A stretch of 64,000 nt of DNA from Leuctra nigra (taxonomy: Eukaryota; Arthropoda; Insecta; Plecoptera; Leuctridae): contig OW203762.1 in the NCBI GenBank assembly GCA_934045905.1, positions 16,772,345-16,836,344 of the forward strand. Direction: 5' to 3'. Each line of letters begins with the position of its first letter. The first letter of the stretch is position 1. Below the pieces are notes generated by a model. That model was not told the origin of the DNA, did no database searches, and saw only the letters and a program-made list of their open reading frames with translations. The translations under genes and the position numbers were made by a program. Of this stretch, positions 49,176 through 61,412 are shown piece after piece.

Positions 49176-49415
49176 CAGAGGTAGAAAGCCGGAAGTCAAT
49201 TTCAATGATTCAAAGGTGAGCTCAAAATCCAGTAATTTTGTCTTCATCCAATCATATATAATCGTGAAATGAGTCATTGTGTTAGATAATACTTAACTAT
49301 AACTGTATTTGTTGACCTAATCAGTCAAATGGCAATTGATTAAATTCGATTTCTATCATTCCAACAGTGTGAAACTTAAAATCAAGAAAATGGACTTTCG
49401 GCCTTCTATCTCTGA
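49176..49415. mobile_element. Family N short inverted-repeat element, copy N5
   Basis: About 240 bp from CAGAGGTAGAAAGCCGGAAG to ggccttctatctctgag. It resembles N2 inside (ccaatcatat, tgtatttgttgacc, ggcaattgat). Confidence 0.8.
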
Positions 49416-49521
49416 GGGGTAGTTATGAGTATCCATATTTTTCATAACTCTACTTATAATATTCGTGCTAAATTATTTTAATTTTTGAATAATTGAAACA
49501 CCTGTAAAACTATAAAAATCA

Positions 49522-49547
49522 CCCCCCCCCCCCCCCCCCCCCCCCCC
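49522..49547. repeat. C26 homopolymer run
   Basis: Twenty-six consecutive C. Such runs are error-prone in sequencing, and the length should be taken as approximate. An 11-C run follows near 49657. Confidence 0.95.
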
Positions 49548-52500
49548 TTAAACCCACACCTGACTTCGATCGCCTCCGTTCCATCATGTTTGAGGAATTT
49601 TGAGTCATGAGCAGTTATTTTGAGCCGTTGTTTGCCTGAACTAACTGACACTTAACGCCCCCCCCCCCTCCCACCACAAGCAAGATTTGGCGGCAAACGG
49701 AAGTGGGTTTAAAACGAGAACGGAACGTTTCGAATTTGCTTCAAGCTGCTCAAATGAACAGACTATTTCGGTAACGGTTGGTAAAGAGTTGAGTAGCAGT
49801 GGGGTGCATGAGCCACTAATAATATAAGATGCACATATATTACTTGTTGATCATATCTTTGTAAACGACCACCAAACTAGCTCATTCCAATCCTTGCTCC
49901 TCGATATTTCAACATTATGTAATCAATTTCAAGCGTCTCAAGAAATAAAAAAAGGAGTTGCCATCTAAAATAATGTATGAAAACTTATTTCTCATACCGT
50001 TAAGAATGTCGTTGGTATTACCTTTGATATTACATTTAGTTAATTATAATCTAATGACAGAAATCCACTATCTTTGAGACAATTATTTCCATCAAGTTGG
50101 TTTTCTATTCGTCAAAAACATCGTCCCATCTCCAACTTTCTCATAAAACAGAAAGGAAGAAACTTATATTTCCTAGAAAAAAAAGTATAATTAGGAAAGC
50201 CCTCGAGAGCGTCAAAGCTTCGTCCTTTGCTTTTAGTCCAACCTTACTACATTCCACAGAAAGAAATTAGTCTTTTGACCCTTTCAGTTGGGAAGATAGT
50301 AGAAACTCACATCAAAGATTCGATCTCATTGGCTAACTCAACTAATTTGTCCCCAAGCTATGTCTGCTAATTTCATTCTTTGACCGTCGTGAATTTCCCG
50401 GTGGTCGGATAATATTATTGGTGAGCGTCTATTTGATGGTCGGTAAGCGACACACTACACACAGACGCCATGTTCCACCACTCCTCCAGCAAATGAAGAT
50501 CGGGAAGTTGAGGTGGAAAATGGCGTTTACTTTGGAATGAAACGGCAATCTTGCGAAGTACGTCGTTGCGAGTAAAGAGGGTGACGATTACATAACGTCG
50601 GTGTTACACTGTGTAGAGAATATTCTTTCGACATCACTCTTAAAATATTTATCAAATATGACCTCACCTTTTTTTCGCTAGGTTTTTATATACTTCATAT
50701 CCATTACATTTTTACTGTTGATATAAAAGAGTTTTTGAAAACAAGCCAAAACATTCAAAAAAAGATACTAACTTTGGCTGATTGTCATAGCTATAAGCTA
50801 TAGCGTCAAACTTTATGTAAAGAAAGTATGAAAACAAAAGTAAGTTTTACTATTAAACGTGCTGAAAGTTGTACACGTTTGGGAGTAATTTACTAATTAC
50901 TTTGATGGCCTAAAAGTAACCCTGCATTGTATTTGACAATGAATAGTATATTTAATTTTCCGATGTATTTTTTCGATATTTTATCCTCCAATTACAGTAT
51001 TAAATGCTGTTTTACACACTTCCTTCAATCGCATATACCTAAAACACGGGACACACTATTAAGTGTATAGACGAAAGCAGAGAGTGGAGAGTGCTCTCTC
51101 ATTGGCTCCATAAGTCATGTGACCAATGACCATACTTGCCTAGCTGCTTTACCTAGTCTGGAAGTTGACTAAGACATTTCATCGGATAATGCTTAATATC
51201 GTGTTCTGTCTTTAGGGGTGATTCTCAAACCTATAGAAACTATATCTGATAGAATGACTGACTGCATTCAAGGACATTTCCCAAAAGTTTCTACCTAGCT
51301 AACTTGGTCTTCCAATGCCTGTATAATTTCGAAATCGAGTCTCTATTGTTTCGGTTCGAAGTCGAAGGCGCCGTTAACTTGTCGCAAGTCCTTGGTTGGC
51401 GAAACAGAACTGTACGGGAGACTGTTGTATTTAACTGCAATGGTGATGTTAAAGCTCAGTAAACAATGGCGCAACTAGACGCTTTTAAAATTATTCCTCA
51501 CACGCTCTTCAATTGTTATTAAAAGACGGAACACAGGAAAGCGTAAACGCGGAGCTGGATGGAAGCGGTAATGCAGCTAGGGAATTGACTTCGGGAACGG
51601 GGAAATTACGACTTGAACCAAGCGTAGAGGAATTTTATTTCACCCAAAAGCACGTCTCGGAAATATAAAAGATAATATTTATATTGCAGTGTTGTCATTT
51701 TATGAATATAATTCCGTATGAAATGAATGATACTCGAATGAATGGTACCTAATTCGTACCTATAACGTTGATGAGAATATTGAACCTGGTACCTGAGTTA
51801 TTCTTGTATTACTTTTAATATTTTTCAAATACTTTTTGATGATATTTTTCGTAGGTACAACAAAGTTTAAGAATATTAGTTGTTGGTGGTAACAAACTAT
51901 ATTACATAGACCAAGTGAGATGGGAAAGGATGATGATCATGACCCTTAACATAAGAACTATCACAGCATTTGAAAAGCAAGAAAACATATTTAGGCAGTG
52001 GCTGGCGCCCACTTTTTACTCCTGTCGGGCTTAGAAATCAGTGCCACTAACTATGACATCAGTGGCTATGACACACGATTATATAATACGTTCTTGCTTC
52101 CTTTTTGTTTGTACTCACTGTTTGTTAGTATTTGATATGCCATTGACTCCGTATAAGCGTATATACTACATACTCTCTATTTGAAAAAAATAAACTTGAA
52201 ATAAATGTAAAATAAAATTAAGAATGCTTACAACATTTTATTTTGCAGAATATGTAAAATTGCAATTTGTTATTCTGACGGAAGCTCGGTCTAAAGCATA
52301 AGTGAAGAGGTCAGAGGTCAACTAATAATCCTTAATTTGGGGCTATCAGTTTGTAACTCAAAGGTAAAACATTGTATTCTGATTAAAAAGTATGGAGAGA
52401 ATAAAACAGACCTTGTTTTACCACAACTCCGCGAAGATTCTCACAAACATTCTGAAAAACAGATATTAAATGATGCGAAGAGAAGGATTGTCAGTAACGG

Positions 52501-52861
52501 ACCATAAGAAACCGACGTGGAGAGTAAAACGCAGCGGCAAGTAATCTTGGGCGTGTCCTGACTCGAGGAACGATGAAAATATCTGTTTTTCTTGCGATGA
52601 AGATATTCTTCGTCTTGATGTGAGCGATGTCAGAGCGGCGGTCGTAAAGCGCCGAGCAAGATGTCTCCGCCGGTCTTCGAACAGCTGCTGGGTTATGTCA
52701 CTGAGGTTATAAAGCTCATGATAATGTTGCATGCTTCATTAGTTTGCGTTGCGGGGAGATTTTCACGGGTGAGAGACGATGCAATGTCGATGTACTTTTG
52801 CGCAGGTTGAAGAGAGTTGCGATGAAAATAATATGTGAACAAAATCGTAAGTGGCATGACA
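49548..52861. other. Non-coding DNA, nothing recognised
   Basis: No gene or repeat family identified in 3.3 kb. GC-richer patches near 50400-50560 and 51340-51420 show no long frame. Confidence 0.5.
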
Positions 52862-53330
52862 TGAGCGAAGCGAGCGTATTTTTTACTTTTAAAGCTCTGA
52901 TCTCTGTATTTATGTTGCAGGTGCGATACTGGTCACAATTACCCCTATATTCCAATTCCAGCACAATAGGGAATTTAGAGTTCCAGGATAGAGCTCATGA
53001 TCAAGCTGAAATTTTGCATTCATGTAAAGACCTTCTGTCTGTTTTCAGTGTATAGTTACTGAAAAAATTCTGATAAGTTGAATTTAAAAAATCTTGTGTT
53101 TGGCTAAAAAATAAAAAAAATTCGGATCAACCTGAAAATTTGCAAGGTCTTCTTCTTTTAAGACCAACATTATATCGCATTTAACACACTTTCAGCCAAA
53201 CCGGTCAAGACCTTAAATAATTTTTAAATTTAAGAAGTCAAAATAAACTTGCAATATAGATTTAAAAAAATTCAACTCTATGAGGATAACAATTGCTTAT
53301 TTTGTGAACTATCAGTGACATAAAAGACGA
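52862..53330 (+). repeat. Dispersed repeat R2
   Basis: It starts gagcgaagcgagcgta and has gctgaaattttgcattcatg and cctgaaaatttgcaaggtc blocks followed by accaacatta, as in R1. It ends with gacgctcgcttc, an inverted echo of its start. Confidence 0.65.
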
Positions 53331-53361
53331 CCGAAGACGCTCGCTTCTCTCCTTACCATCT

Positions 53362-53838
53362 AGTAGAGAGACTAGTCACTAGACCTACACTTCCCCCACC
53401 CCACCACACGTAAAGAGCGTCAACTTTCTATGCCGCCAATGCTAATTTTTAAAGCCCAAACAAGTCCATCGGAATGACTCCCTTCAGCGCCATCTTCCAT
53501 GTGACAATGGAAATAAATGAACAGTCGATGGCTCAGTCGATACATTTTCCGTAACGCATTGGACGCAAATATTTATTAAAAATATATTTATTTACGCATT
53601 TATATATTTATTTATAACATATACAGTTGGTAATTATTAATATTTAGATTATATACGTAACGAATAGTTCTCTCAGTTCCCACCACCACAGGTTTCAGGA
53701 GCGCTGCGATTCGTCATTACGATTTTAGAACGTTTCTTATTGGCCCTTTCGAGACCGCGAAAATCTTGAAGTTGACGGACGTTCTTTCTTTGTGTTGTGT
53801 TGGGTTGGGTTGGGGGAAGTGTAGGTCTAGTCTCTTTA
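53362..53838. mobile_element. Degraded foldback/TIR element
   Basis: The left edge (agagact, then agacctacacttccccca, then about 25 bp on gcgtcaact) reappears inverted at the right edge (gttgacg ... ggggaagtgtaggtctagtctct). The imperfect arms are about 65-75 bp. The interior has no coding capacity. Confidence 0.55.
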
Positions 53839-54654
53839 CAACGAATAAACATCTGGAATCAGTGCACATGACCCCCATGATCCTGCTCGCTTAAAGCGCT
53901 GTTTTGTCGGAATTATCCGAGAGGCGGTGACAGCGTTGACCCCCCGCGTTGTCCTCGACGTCGGAACAACCTTGTACCGACGCCGTGTCGAGAATCACCC
54001 CGACGCCAGGACAATATCGCTACAACTTTCACGGGGACTCGTAAATGGTCCGATCGTAAGTCAAGGGTCGTTATTAAAGATGTATACGAGTTCATTTTGT
54101 CAAACATCAACGTCGTCGGAGGAGATAAAAATCATAATGGAGGATATAAAGTCAGCGGGTGTTGTATTCAACGAAAAGGGAACTGTTTTAGAACTAAGAA
54201 AGTATTTTTTTTCGTGGCATTCGACGAGTCTAAATTATTTCGAAATTACTTTTCCGTGCTTTCATCAGTCGACCTCTGTTTCTAAATAATTCAGCTCGCT
54301 CAACTCCACGGGAAAAGCGGAAAACGTTCTGTAGGCATTCAACAGAACAATAAAGTCTAAGTATATTTGCCGTTTCCGAATGTTGCACTGTTTCTCGTTC
54401 AGTTTGCGTACAGTGCTGAGGCTCGAGGTGCAACATTGATATTATTTTAAAACATGTGCAGCTCATAAATATAAAACCTCATGTGATTTTGCCGAAGTAA
54501 ATATAACAATTATGATAGGACGTTCAATGACTGAAGATTGATTCGTTACGCGTGTCTTCAAAATAATATGAAATAATCTAATGCTGAAACAAAAAAAATG
54601 GTGTAGGTATGGCAAACTCTTGTATTTACATTTTGGGTAATCTTATTGCTCTGT
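53839..54654. other. Non-coding DNA, nothing recognised
   Basis: The 120-residue plus frame at 53927-54289 overlaps a minus frame and shows no domain; its GC-rich part (53920-54060) is the only exon-like feature. Confidence 0.45.
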
Positions 54655-54966
54655 CTCTGTGTTTATGTTTTTATGTGTCTGTGATTTTTTGAAAATTAAA
54701 AATTAAACGTTTGATCGATCAACTTAAAACTTTGCATGGTCATTGGAACCACCATGTAGGGTACTTTTGAAAATTCTCAGACAAATATGTTAAGAAATTC
54801 CAGCGTTATTGAAATTTTACTAACCTGCTTGATTTGAAACAATTGTCATATTTATTAAAATAAATTTCAAATACATAGTTACTGCTCCTTTGACACATTT
54901 TATTTCAACTCCTTCAAAGTCTCTAGGGCAGAAACTTACAAACGCATATAAGGTTCGCTTATCAAC
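54655..54966 (+). repeat. Dispersed repeat R3
   Basis: It has the blocks gatcgatcaacttaaaact and tgcatggtcattgg-acc, a cagaaactt-caaacgcata segment and the end gcttatcaacatgttac, in the order seen in R1 right part. Confidence 0.65.
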
Positions 54967-54973
54967 ATGTTAC

Positions 54974-55040
54974 ATGGAGCTCAGTTGGTAGAGCACTGGA
55001 CTAGACATTTAAAGGAGCCAGGTTCGAATCCCGGAGGAGG
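54974..55040 (+). repeat. tRNA-like sequence, probable SINE head or relic
   Basis: GGAGCTCAGTTGGTAGAGCA is a good A-box/D-arm and GGTTCGAATCC a good B box at normal spacing. The anticodon stem and acceptor stem do not pair, so a working tRNA is unlikely. Confidence 0.6.
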
Positions 55041-57544
55041 AAAGTCTTTTCATCTTGCAGTTGGTATTTATTCACATCCACCTAGGTCATAAGGAAAAGC
55101 CATATTTCATAAGGAGCGTCTCTTAGTAACATATTTTAAAATAGAAAATATTGGTACCTATACAGTAATATAATCACACTCTTGTAGGTGCAGTATAAGT
55201 ATGGTGTCAACTACTTCACGTGAAATTTTACAAATTTCAAATAGTTCCTTCTATCAGAAACTTCATATCGCTTGTCTCACCAATTTACTTCTTCCCGTGA
55301 CTAATAAAGTCAGATAGTTCAATAGAACATTCTTCTCTGAAAAAAACCTCCCACTATAATATTGGTCCTTCTATTTTCCTTTAAGACCTATTCATGCGTA
55401 CTTTTCGTTAGTATCCTTGACTTTTTCACTAAATTTGTGTGTTCCCTTTCCCAGTTTTTTCCTTCCCTATTCTTCTTTTTTCTTCGCAGTGTACATCCCT
55501 TGGGAAATTGAGGTTCAAAGAAAATGTATTGCAGTAAACGAGAGTCGGTATAAAGGTACTGGGAAATCATTGTCTGCTCAAGAAGGCGCATAATTTTATA
55601 TATCAAGTAATCCAACATTGAGGGAAGATCTTTACTTCCACCATTCAATATGTTGAACACAGGGAATTCTGTCACCAACATCTTCGCCGAGATTGTCGCG
55701 GCTTCCAGACCGTGTTGCCATGGCAAGGTTTTAATTTAGAAAGAAACTCAATAATGTTTGCTCTGGGATTTAGGGAGATTACCGTTCAGAATAAAGCCAA
55801 CTTTTAGATGAAAAGTTTTTCATGTAGTAAATGAACATTTGTTTTAATTCAGCTTATCATTCGTAGTATGTCGTCGGTAGTAGTAATCTCGACATAGTTG
55901 TAAGTAAACTAGATTAATCATCCTGAAACTAATGAAAAATAATGTTTAAAAATGTCCTGTTCAAGAGAAGAATGAGATAAGTAAATAGTTCTAACAAATG
56001 TACTACATTTCGTCATTTAGAGAGTCACTATCTTTCCTATCATTATTTTTTCAAAGTACACATCACACTGGACCGAGAATCAATAAACTCTCCCTGATTT
56101 TGCCGTATAATTTCACATTATCACTTTAAACACAAGCCTATCGCCAGCTGAATTATAATATTACTAAATGTATAAAATTATCTCTCTTCATAAAACGACT
56201 ATGTAAGGTTTTAGCAGCTCTCATAATGATCTTACAATCCAATTTAATCGATCAGTTTCTCTGTTTTTATCCAGGGGAAGTTCCATATCTTTCGAAAACA
56301 AAAAATCAACTTATTAAAAAAAATATATATTTCTTGTTTCATGTCTGAACTATTGATGAATTAGACAATGTAAGTAATGGAAAGTATTGAATGTCTCCTA
56401 GCAAATTAATTTTCCCGCCTGATATTAATCTTCTAATATTGCGTTGGGTTTCTCTACAGACGTAAAGCTCGTGTTGGTCAAGAACATAATGTACAAGTTA
56501 AACCATTGAGGCAGGGCAGTTGAGTTAGTTAGCGCAGTTAGTTAGCCCAAGTTAATTTGCGCTAGTTCCTACCAAGATTCAAGCACCATAACAACAAATC
56601 ACAATTATTATTTTTTTTCTCTGAAGCTAAATTTCAATGGTTTTGAATGTTTTGCGTAACGCACACATCTCGTACAATAAATTAGACGCGCGTATAACGC
56701 AGTGGTAACGCAGCCAAGCATGGAAATGTTTCACCCGTGAGCTCGGGAATGTAATTTCTAATTGATTACTCGAGTGTGCGACCGCCCCCCCCCCCCTCCC
56801 CCACGTGGACGGAGGCTGTGGCGGTCAGAGATAGCAGATGAGATACGAGTTTACACACCGACCCCCGAAACCAACTTCAAGCGAGAGAGGAGAATCAAGT
56901 TTCATATTTTTTTTTGTGAAAAATTCTTGGGTTAGTTCACTGTGAACTGAGTTGAGTTTACTGCTTCCGAGGAAAACGCCTGCACGCGTTGATAAGCGAG
57001 CATCTCCAACAGTGAAATATGTGTGATGCGTATAAGTAACTGACCTACATTGACTCTGGAGACCTATATTTGGAAACAATTTGGTCACCAATCTGATGAC
57101 ATCCCTTCAATTTCTTGAATATTATAAATGATCTAATTTTTATTTTTCTATTAGACATCCGGGTATAAATAACAGAAAAATAGCAAAATACGTATATTTT
57201 GTTGACTTCGTTTGTTTCTCGATATGAATGGGAGCCAAAGTCCACCCTTGGCCGTCATCAAGACCTGTGTCTACTGTCTTGTCATACTCGAGTTGGCGTT
57301 GACGCCCACCTGGATGGAACTCATGCGGGATCGCCACGGTCTGACACAACAATGAGACAAGATGGGGGTCGACTTAGAGATTATGATGTTGACGGACATG
57401 TTTTCAAGTTGTCAAACATACTCGCAATTCCTTCCATTTTAATATCCATACATTTTGCAACGAAGCGATTTCCTACCATATGGCTATGACGACACACGGC
57501 AAAATAACGCTACTCACATTGATTAGTTGGAGAGATCTACATGT
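55041..57544. other. Non-coding DNA, nothing recognised
   Basis: The 112-residue minus frame at 55388-55726 and the frames near 57140-57490 have no domain that I recognise. A C12 run is at 56785-56796. Confidence 0.45.
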
Positions 57545-57835
57545 GAGTTTTCTCGACGAAAAATCCTGTAGGCTATCTACCGATTCCATTTGAGAAAAAT
57601 TGTAATAAAAATACCGAAAAAGGACTTTAGTACTCCCTAGGTATAAGTAGTATGATTATTCATGCCAAGTTTCAGTTTCGATAATTTCTAAGAATCGTCT
57701 AGAACCAATTTGGATCGTCCCGGATAATTTTTGACTTTCCAAAATGGGTTGATTTCGCTAAATATTGAGCCTTAGCTGACATCAACTTACAATATTTGGC
57801 CTGAAAATAAAAAGTTATACCCCACCCCCACCCCC
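57545..57835 (+). repeat. Dispersed repeat S, copy S2
   Basis: Counterpart of 29505-29830, with attcatgccaagtttcag, atttggatcgtcccgga, tttgactttccaaaatg and gatttcgctaaatatt in order. Confidence 0.65.
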
Positions 57836-58221
57836 TGGAATCCCCATAAAAGTGTTTCTAGGTGTACTTGGCAGTGGTAGGACCGCCCCAGTAGATGTAT
57901 GAAGATGATTGATGTAAGTTATAACACGACTTCAAACGAGGATCTGGTTTATTAAGCAATACGCGGAGATTACTTCCGTCGATACACGACATTTGAGCTT
58001 CATTCATTCCCGGATTAACCCTGCGAATAGACAGGACTTTGTTGCAGGACTGCGAGTTGGCAGCGACATCTACCGGGAGCGAATGTAGGCCAACTCCAGA
58101 GTAGCAGGAAGTTACCTATTAATCGCTTCACATCACGAGCTCGCGAATAAATTATTATTAGCTGCAGACGTGCGCCATTACAATTACCTTCGACATCACG
58201 GCCAGAATAGAGAATCAAGTA
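57836..58221. other. Non-coding DNA before the satellite
   Basis: Nothing recognised. Confidence 0.5.
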
Positions 58222-60059
58222 TTGCAGGATGAGGAGAAGAGAAGTAAAGAGAGAAGTAGAAGGAGAAGGAGAAAGAGATGTAAAGGGAGAAGTATGAGGA
58301 GAAGGAGAAAGAGATGTAAAGAGAGAAGTAGGAGGAGAAGGAGAACAGATGTAAAGAGAGAAGTAGGAGGAGAAGGAGAAGAGATGTAAAGAGAGAAGTA
58401 GAAGGAGAAGAAGAAAGATATGTAATGAGTGAAGTACAAGGAGAAGAAGAAAGAGATGTAAAGAGAGAAGTAGAAGTAGGAGGAGAAAGATATGTAAAGA
58501 GTGAAGTACAAGGAGAAGGAGAAAGAGATGTAAAAAGAGAAGTAGGAGGAGAAGTAAAGAGAGAAGTAGGAGGAGAAGGAGAAAGAGATGTAAAGAGTGA
58601 AGTAGAAGGAGAAGGAGAAGAGATGTAAAGAGACAAGTAGAAGGAGAAGGAGAACAGATGTAAAGAGAGAAGTAGGAGGAGAAGGAGAAGAGATGTAAAG
58701 AGAGAAGTAGAAGGAGAAGAAGAAAGATATGTAATGAGTGAAGTACAAGGAGAAGAAGAAAGAGATGTAAAGAGAGAAGTAGAAGTAGGAGGAGAAAGAT
58801 ATGTAAAGAGTGAAGTACAAGGAGAAGGAGAAAGAGATGTAAAGAGAGAAGTAGGAGGAGAAGTAAAGAGAGAAGTAGGAGGAGAAGGAGAAAGAGATGT
58901 AAAGAGTGAAGTAGAAGGAGAAGGAGAAGAGATGTAAAGAGACAAGTAGAAGGAGAAGGAGAAAGAGATGTAAAGGGAGAAGTATGAGGAGAAGGAGAAA
59001 GAGATGTAAAGACTAAAGAGAGAAGTAGGAGGAGAAGGAGAACAGATGTAGAGAGAAGTAGGAGGAGAAAGAGAAGAGATGTAAAGAGAGAAGTAGAAGG
59101 AGAAGGAGAAAGATATGTAATGAGTGAAGTACAAGGAGAAGGAGAAGAGATGTAAAGAGTGAAGTAGAAGGAGAAGGAGAAAGATATGTAAAGAGTGAAA
59201 GTACAAGGAGAAGGAGAAAGAGATGTAAAGAGAGAAGTAGGAGGAGAAGTAAAGAGAGAAGTAGGAGGAGAAGGAGAAGAGATGTAAATAGAGAAGTAGA
59301 AGGAGAAGGAGAAGGAGAAGAGAATGTAAAGAGAGAAGTAGGAGGCGAAGGAGAAGGAGAAGAGAATGTAAAGAGAGAAGTAGGAGGAGAAGGAGAAGAG
59401 TTGTAAGAGAGAAGGAGAAGACGAAGGAGAAATAGATGTAAGGAGAGAAGTAGGAGGAGAAGGAGAAAGATATGTAAAGAGTGAAGTAGAAGGAGAAGGA
59501 GAAGAGATGTAAAGAGAGAAGTAGAAGGAGAAGGAGAAGAGATGTAAAGAGTGAAGTAGAAGGAGAAGGAGAAGAGAATGTAAAGAGAGAAGTAGGAGGA
59601 GAAGGAGAAGAGATGTAAAGAGAGAAGTAGAAGGAGAAGGAGAAAGATATGTAAAGAGTGAAGTACAAGGAGAAGGAGAAAGATATGTAATGAGTGAAGT
59701 ACAAGGAGAAGAAGAAAGAGATGTAAAGAGAGAAGTAGGAGGAGAAGTAAAGAGAGAAGTAGGAGGAGAAGGAGAAGAGATGTAAATAGAGAATTAGAAG
59801 GAGAAGGAGAAGGAGAAGAGAATGTAAAGAGAGAAGTAGGAGGAGAAGGAGAAGAGTTGTAAGAGAGAAGGAGAAGGAGAAGGAGAAATAGATGTAAGGA
59901 GAGAAGTAGGAGGAGAAGGAGAAAGAGATGTAAAGAGTGAAGTAGAAGGAGAATGAGAAGAGATGTAAAGAGAGAAGTAGAAGGAGAAAGAGATGTAAAG
60001 AGTGAAGTAGAAGGAGAAAGAGAAGAGATGTAAAGAGAGAAGTAGGAGGAGAAAGAGAT
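58222..60059. repeat. Polypurine minisatellite with higher-order repeats
   Basis: About 1.84 kb of variants of gagatgtaaagagagaagtag plus gaggagaaggagaa-type runs. The plus strand is almost all purine except TGTA and GTA steps. A 309-bp higher-order unit is tandemly repeated (about 58340-58648 and 58649-58957) with about one difference. A second near-copy pair, about 59220-59450 and 59718-59945, is offset by roughly 500 bp. The minus strand is open over 502 residues only because a pyrimidine-rich strand rarely forms stops. Tracts of this kind can adopt triplex (H-DNA) structure. Confidence 0.93.
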
Positions 60060-60062
60060 GTA

Positions 60063-60344
60063 TTTTTTGTCTGGGGCTTAACGTCGCACTGTTCTGCAGC
60101 GAGGCTAATGGCGACGGATAAATGATTATGATGATGATTGGGAGGTGATGGTGAAGAGTAGAAAAGGATGGAAGGTGGGAAGGAGGCGGTCGTGGCCTGT
60201 TAGTAGGTTACCTTCCTAGCATGTGCCTGTCGACTGAGGGAATACCACGAAAAAACCCTAGTCAGGAAGGACGGCCGCGGGAATCGAACCCGGGCCTCCG
60301 GAATACAAGTTCATAGCGTTACCACTCAGCCATACCTGTTCCGT
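60063..60344 (-). mobile_element. tRNA-derived SINE inserted in the minisatellite
   Basis: A minus-strand copy of the 48422 SINE, nearly full length. It has the A-rich tail at 60063, the gtcgcac block, the ggaggcggtcgtggcc block, the B box (gggaatcgaaccc on plus) and the A box end near 60330. Satellite sequence lies on the left and resumes on the right at about 60366, so it inserted into the array. Confidence 0.92.
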
Positions 60345-60365
60345 ACTGTTCCTGTTTCGTTTAAA

Positions 60366-60405
60366 TAGATGTAAAGAGAGAAGAAGATGGAGAAGGAGAA
60401 GGAGG
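60366..60405. repeat. Right remnant of the polypurine minisatellite
   Basis: atagatgtaaagagagaaga and further gga-type units continue the array after the SINE. Confidence 0.8.
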
Positions 60406-61089
60406 TGGAGAGGCAGGAGTTGAAAAAACTTTCACTCAGTTACCTCTATTATGTGGTCAATGCTCTGCCAAGAGAATAGTCAAGGATAAGCATGGGTTCG
60501 AACTGAAATTAACTTCAATGTGTGAAACATTCCCATGATCGAGTAGGTATTATGTTTTGAATTTTCGTTTAAAGGGGTTCATTGTAAAAATGTTGGGTAT
60601 GAACTTATTCCAATATGTTATTGTGCAGAGAAATCCTGCACACGTGCTCACTTGTCCACTATTGTGCCGAGAGTATGCAGATGGATTGCAATAAAACCCG
60701 ACCTACAAAAGTCTTGTCACTGCATGCGACCCCGGACATTCCATCTTGAAATTGTTTGGTGACAACTTGTGTGCGTTGGCATGCACTTTAATGACGTTCC
60801 GCACGCTAAGTACGCTCCAAGTTCAAAGAGCTTTAAAACGTGCCAAGATTTTTTGTGAGTCCTACATACTCTTTTGCAATAGTGTAAATCTCTGACAAGG
60901 TTAAACTTGTTTGTACATTTTATCTAATTGGCTAGTGCCAGCGATCAGCTATCATGATTATGGTTCGACGAGATTTTAATCATGTCGAAGAACGATTTCA
61001 TAAGCTCCACTCTTCTATGCTCATTATGTCCATGATTGAAATTAACTTTAAATACATCATATGACATAGCTTTGACCGACTTTTGATAT
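60406..61089. other. Non-coding DNA, nothing recognised
   Basis: No gene or repeat seen. Confidence 0.5.
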
Positions 61090-61240
61090 TTAAGTTTTAA
61101 CATCGCACTGTTCTTGAACTAGGCTAATGGCGATGATGGTTATGAGGTTGGTAGAAATAAGGTGATGATAGGAAGATGATGAAAATAGACGTTGGGAAGG
61201 AGGCGATCTTGGACCGTAAAAGTGCGTAACCATCCCCTGT
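61090..61240 (-). mobile_element. Degraded SINE copy, 3' part
   Basis: It keeps the acatcgcactgttct, aggctaatggcgatg and gggaaggaggcgatcttgg blocks of the SINE body on the minus strand. The tRNA-like head is lost and the sequence is clearly older than the copy at 60063. Confidence 0.75.
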
Positions 61241-61294
61241 GTACTGTCAGAAACTACGAAATATCGCAGCTAGAAGAGGAACTCGACAGTCCAG

Positions 61295-61412
61295 GGTACC
61301 TATTCTATATCTCATTTTGATCTCGTCGCGACCGCCTTCATTAATGCTATCTTAATGGCAGTGAAATGAAGGCGGTCGCAACGAAATCAAAAAAAGTTAT
61401 AGAATAGGTACC
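61295..61412. repeat. 118-bp palindromic element
   Basis: The arms run from GGTACCTATTCTATA inward to gcgaccgccttcatt and are mirrored on the right with some mismatches, leaving a ~20-bp loop. CAG occurs directly outside both ends, a possible 3-bp duplication. MITE-like foldback. Confidence 0.8.

Noticed and set aside
54974..55040. Functional tRNA gene
   Set aside because: D-arm and T-arm are good but the anticodon and acceptor stems do not pair.
55388..55726. 112-residue minus-strand frame
   Set aside because: No domain, no exon-like composition and no splice sites that would support it.
57140..57490. Overlapping frames on both strands in a GC-richer patch
   Set aside because: Neither strand gives a recognisable protein; it may be a worn mobile-element fragment.
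58196..59704. 502-residue minus-strand frame rich in Ser, Leu, Phe and Tyr
   Set aside because: It lies wholly in the polypurine minisatellite. The pyrimidine strand seldom forms stops, and the frame changes reading register with repeat length.
58222..60405. CRISPR-like array
   Set aside because: No constant repeat with unique spacers; all units are variants of one purine-rich minisatellite in an insect-like genome.
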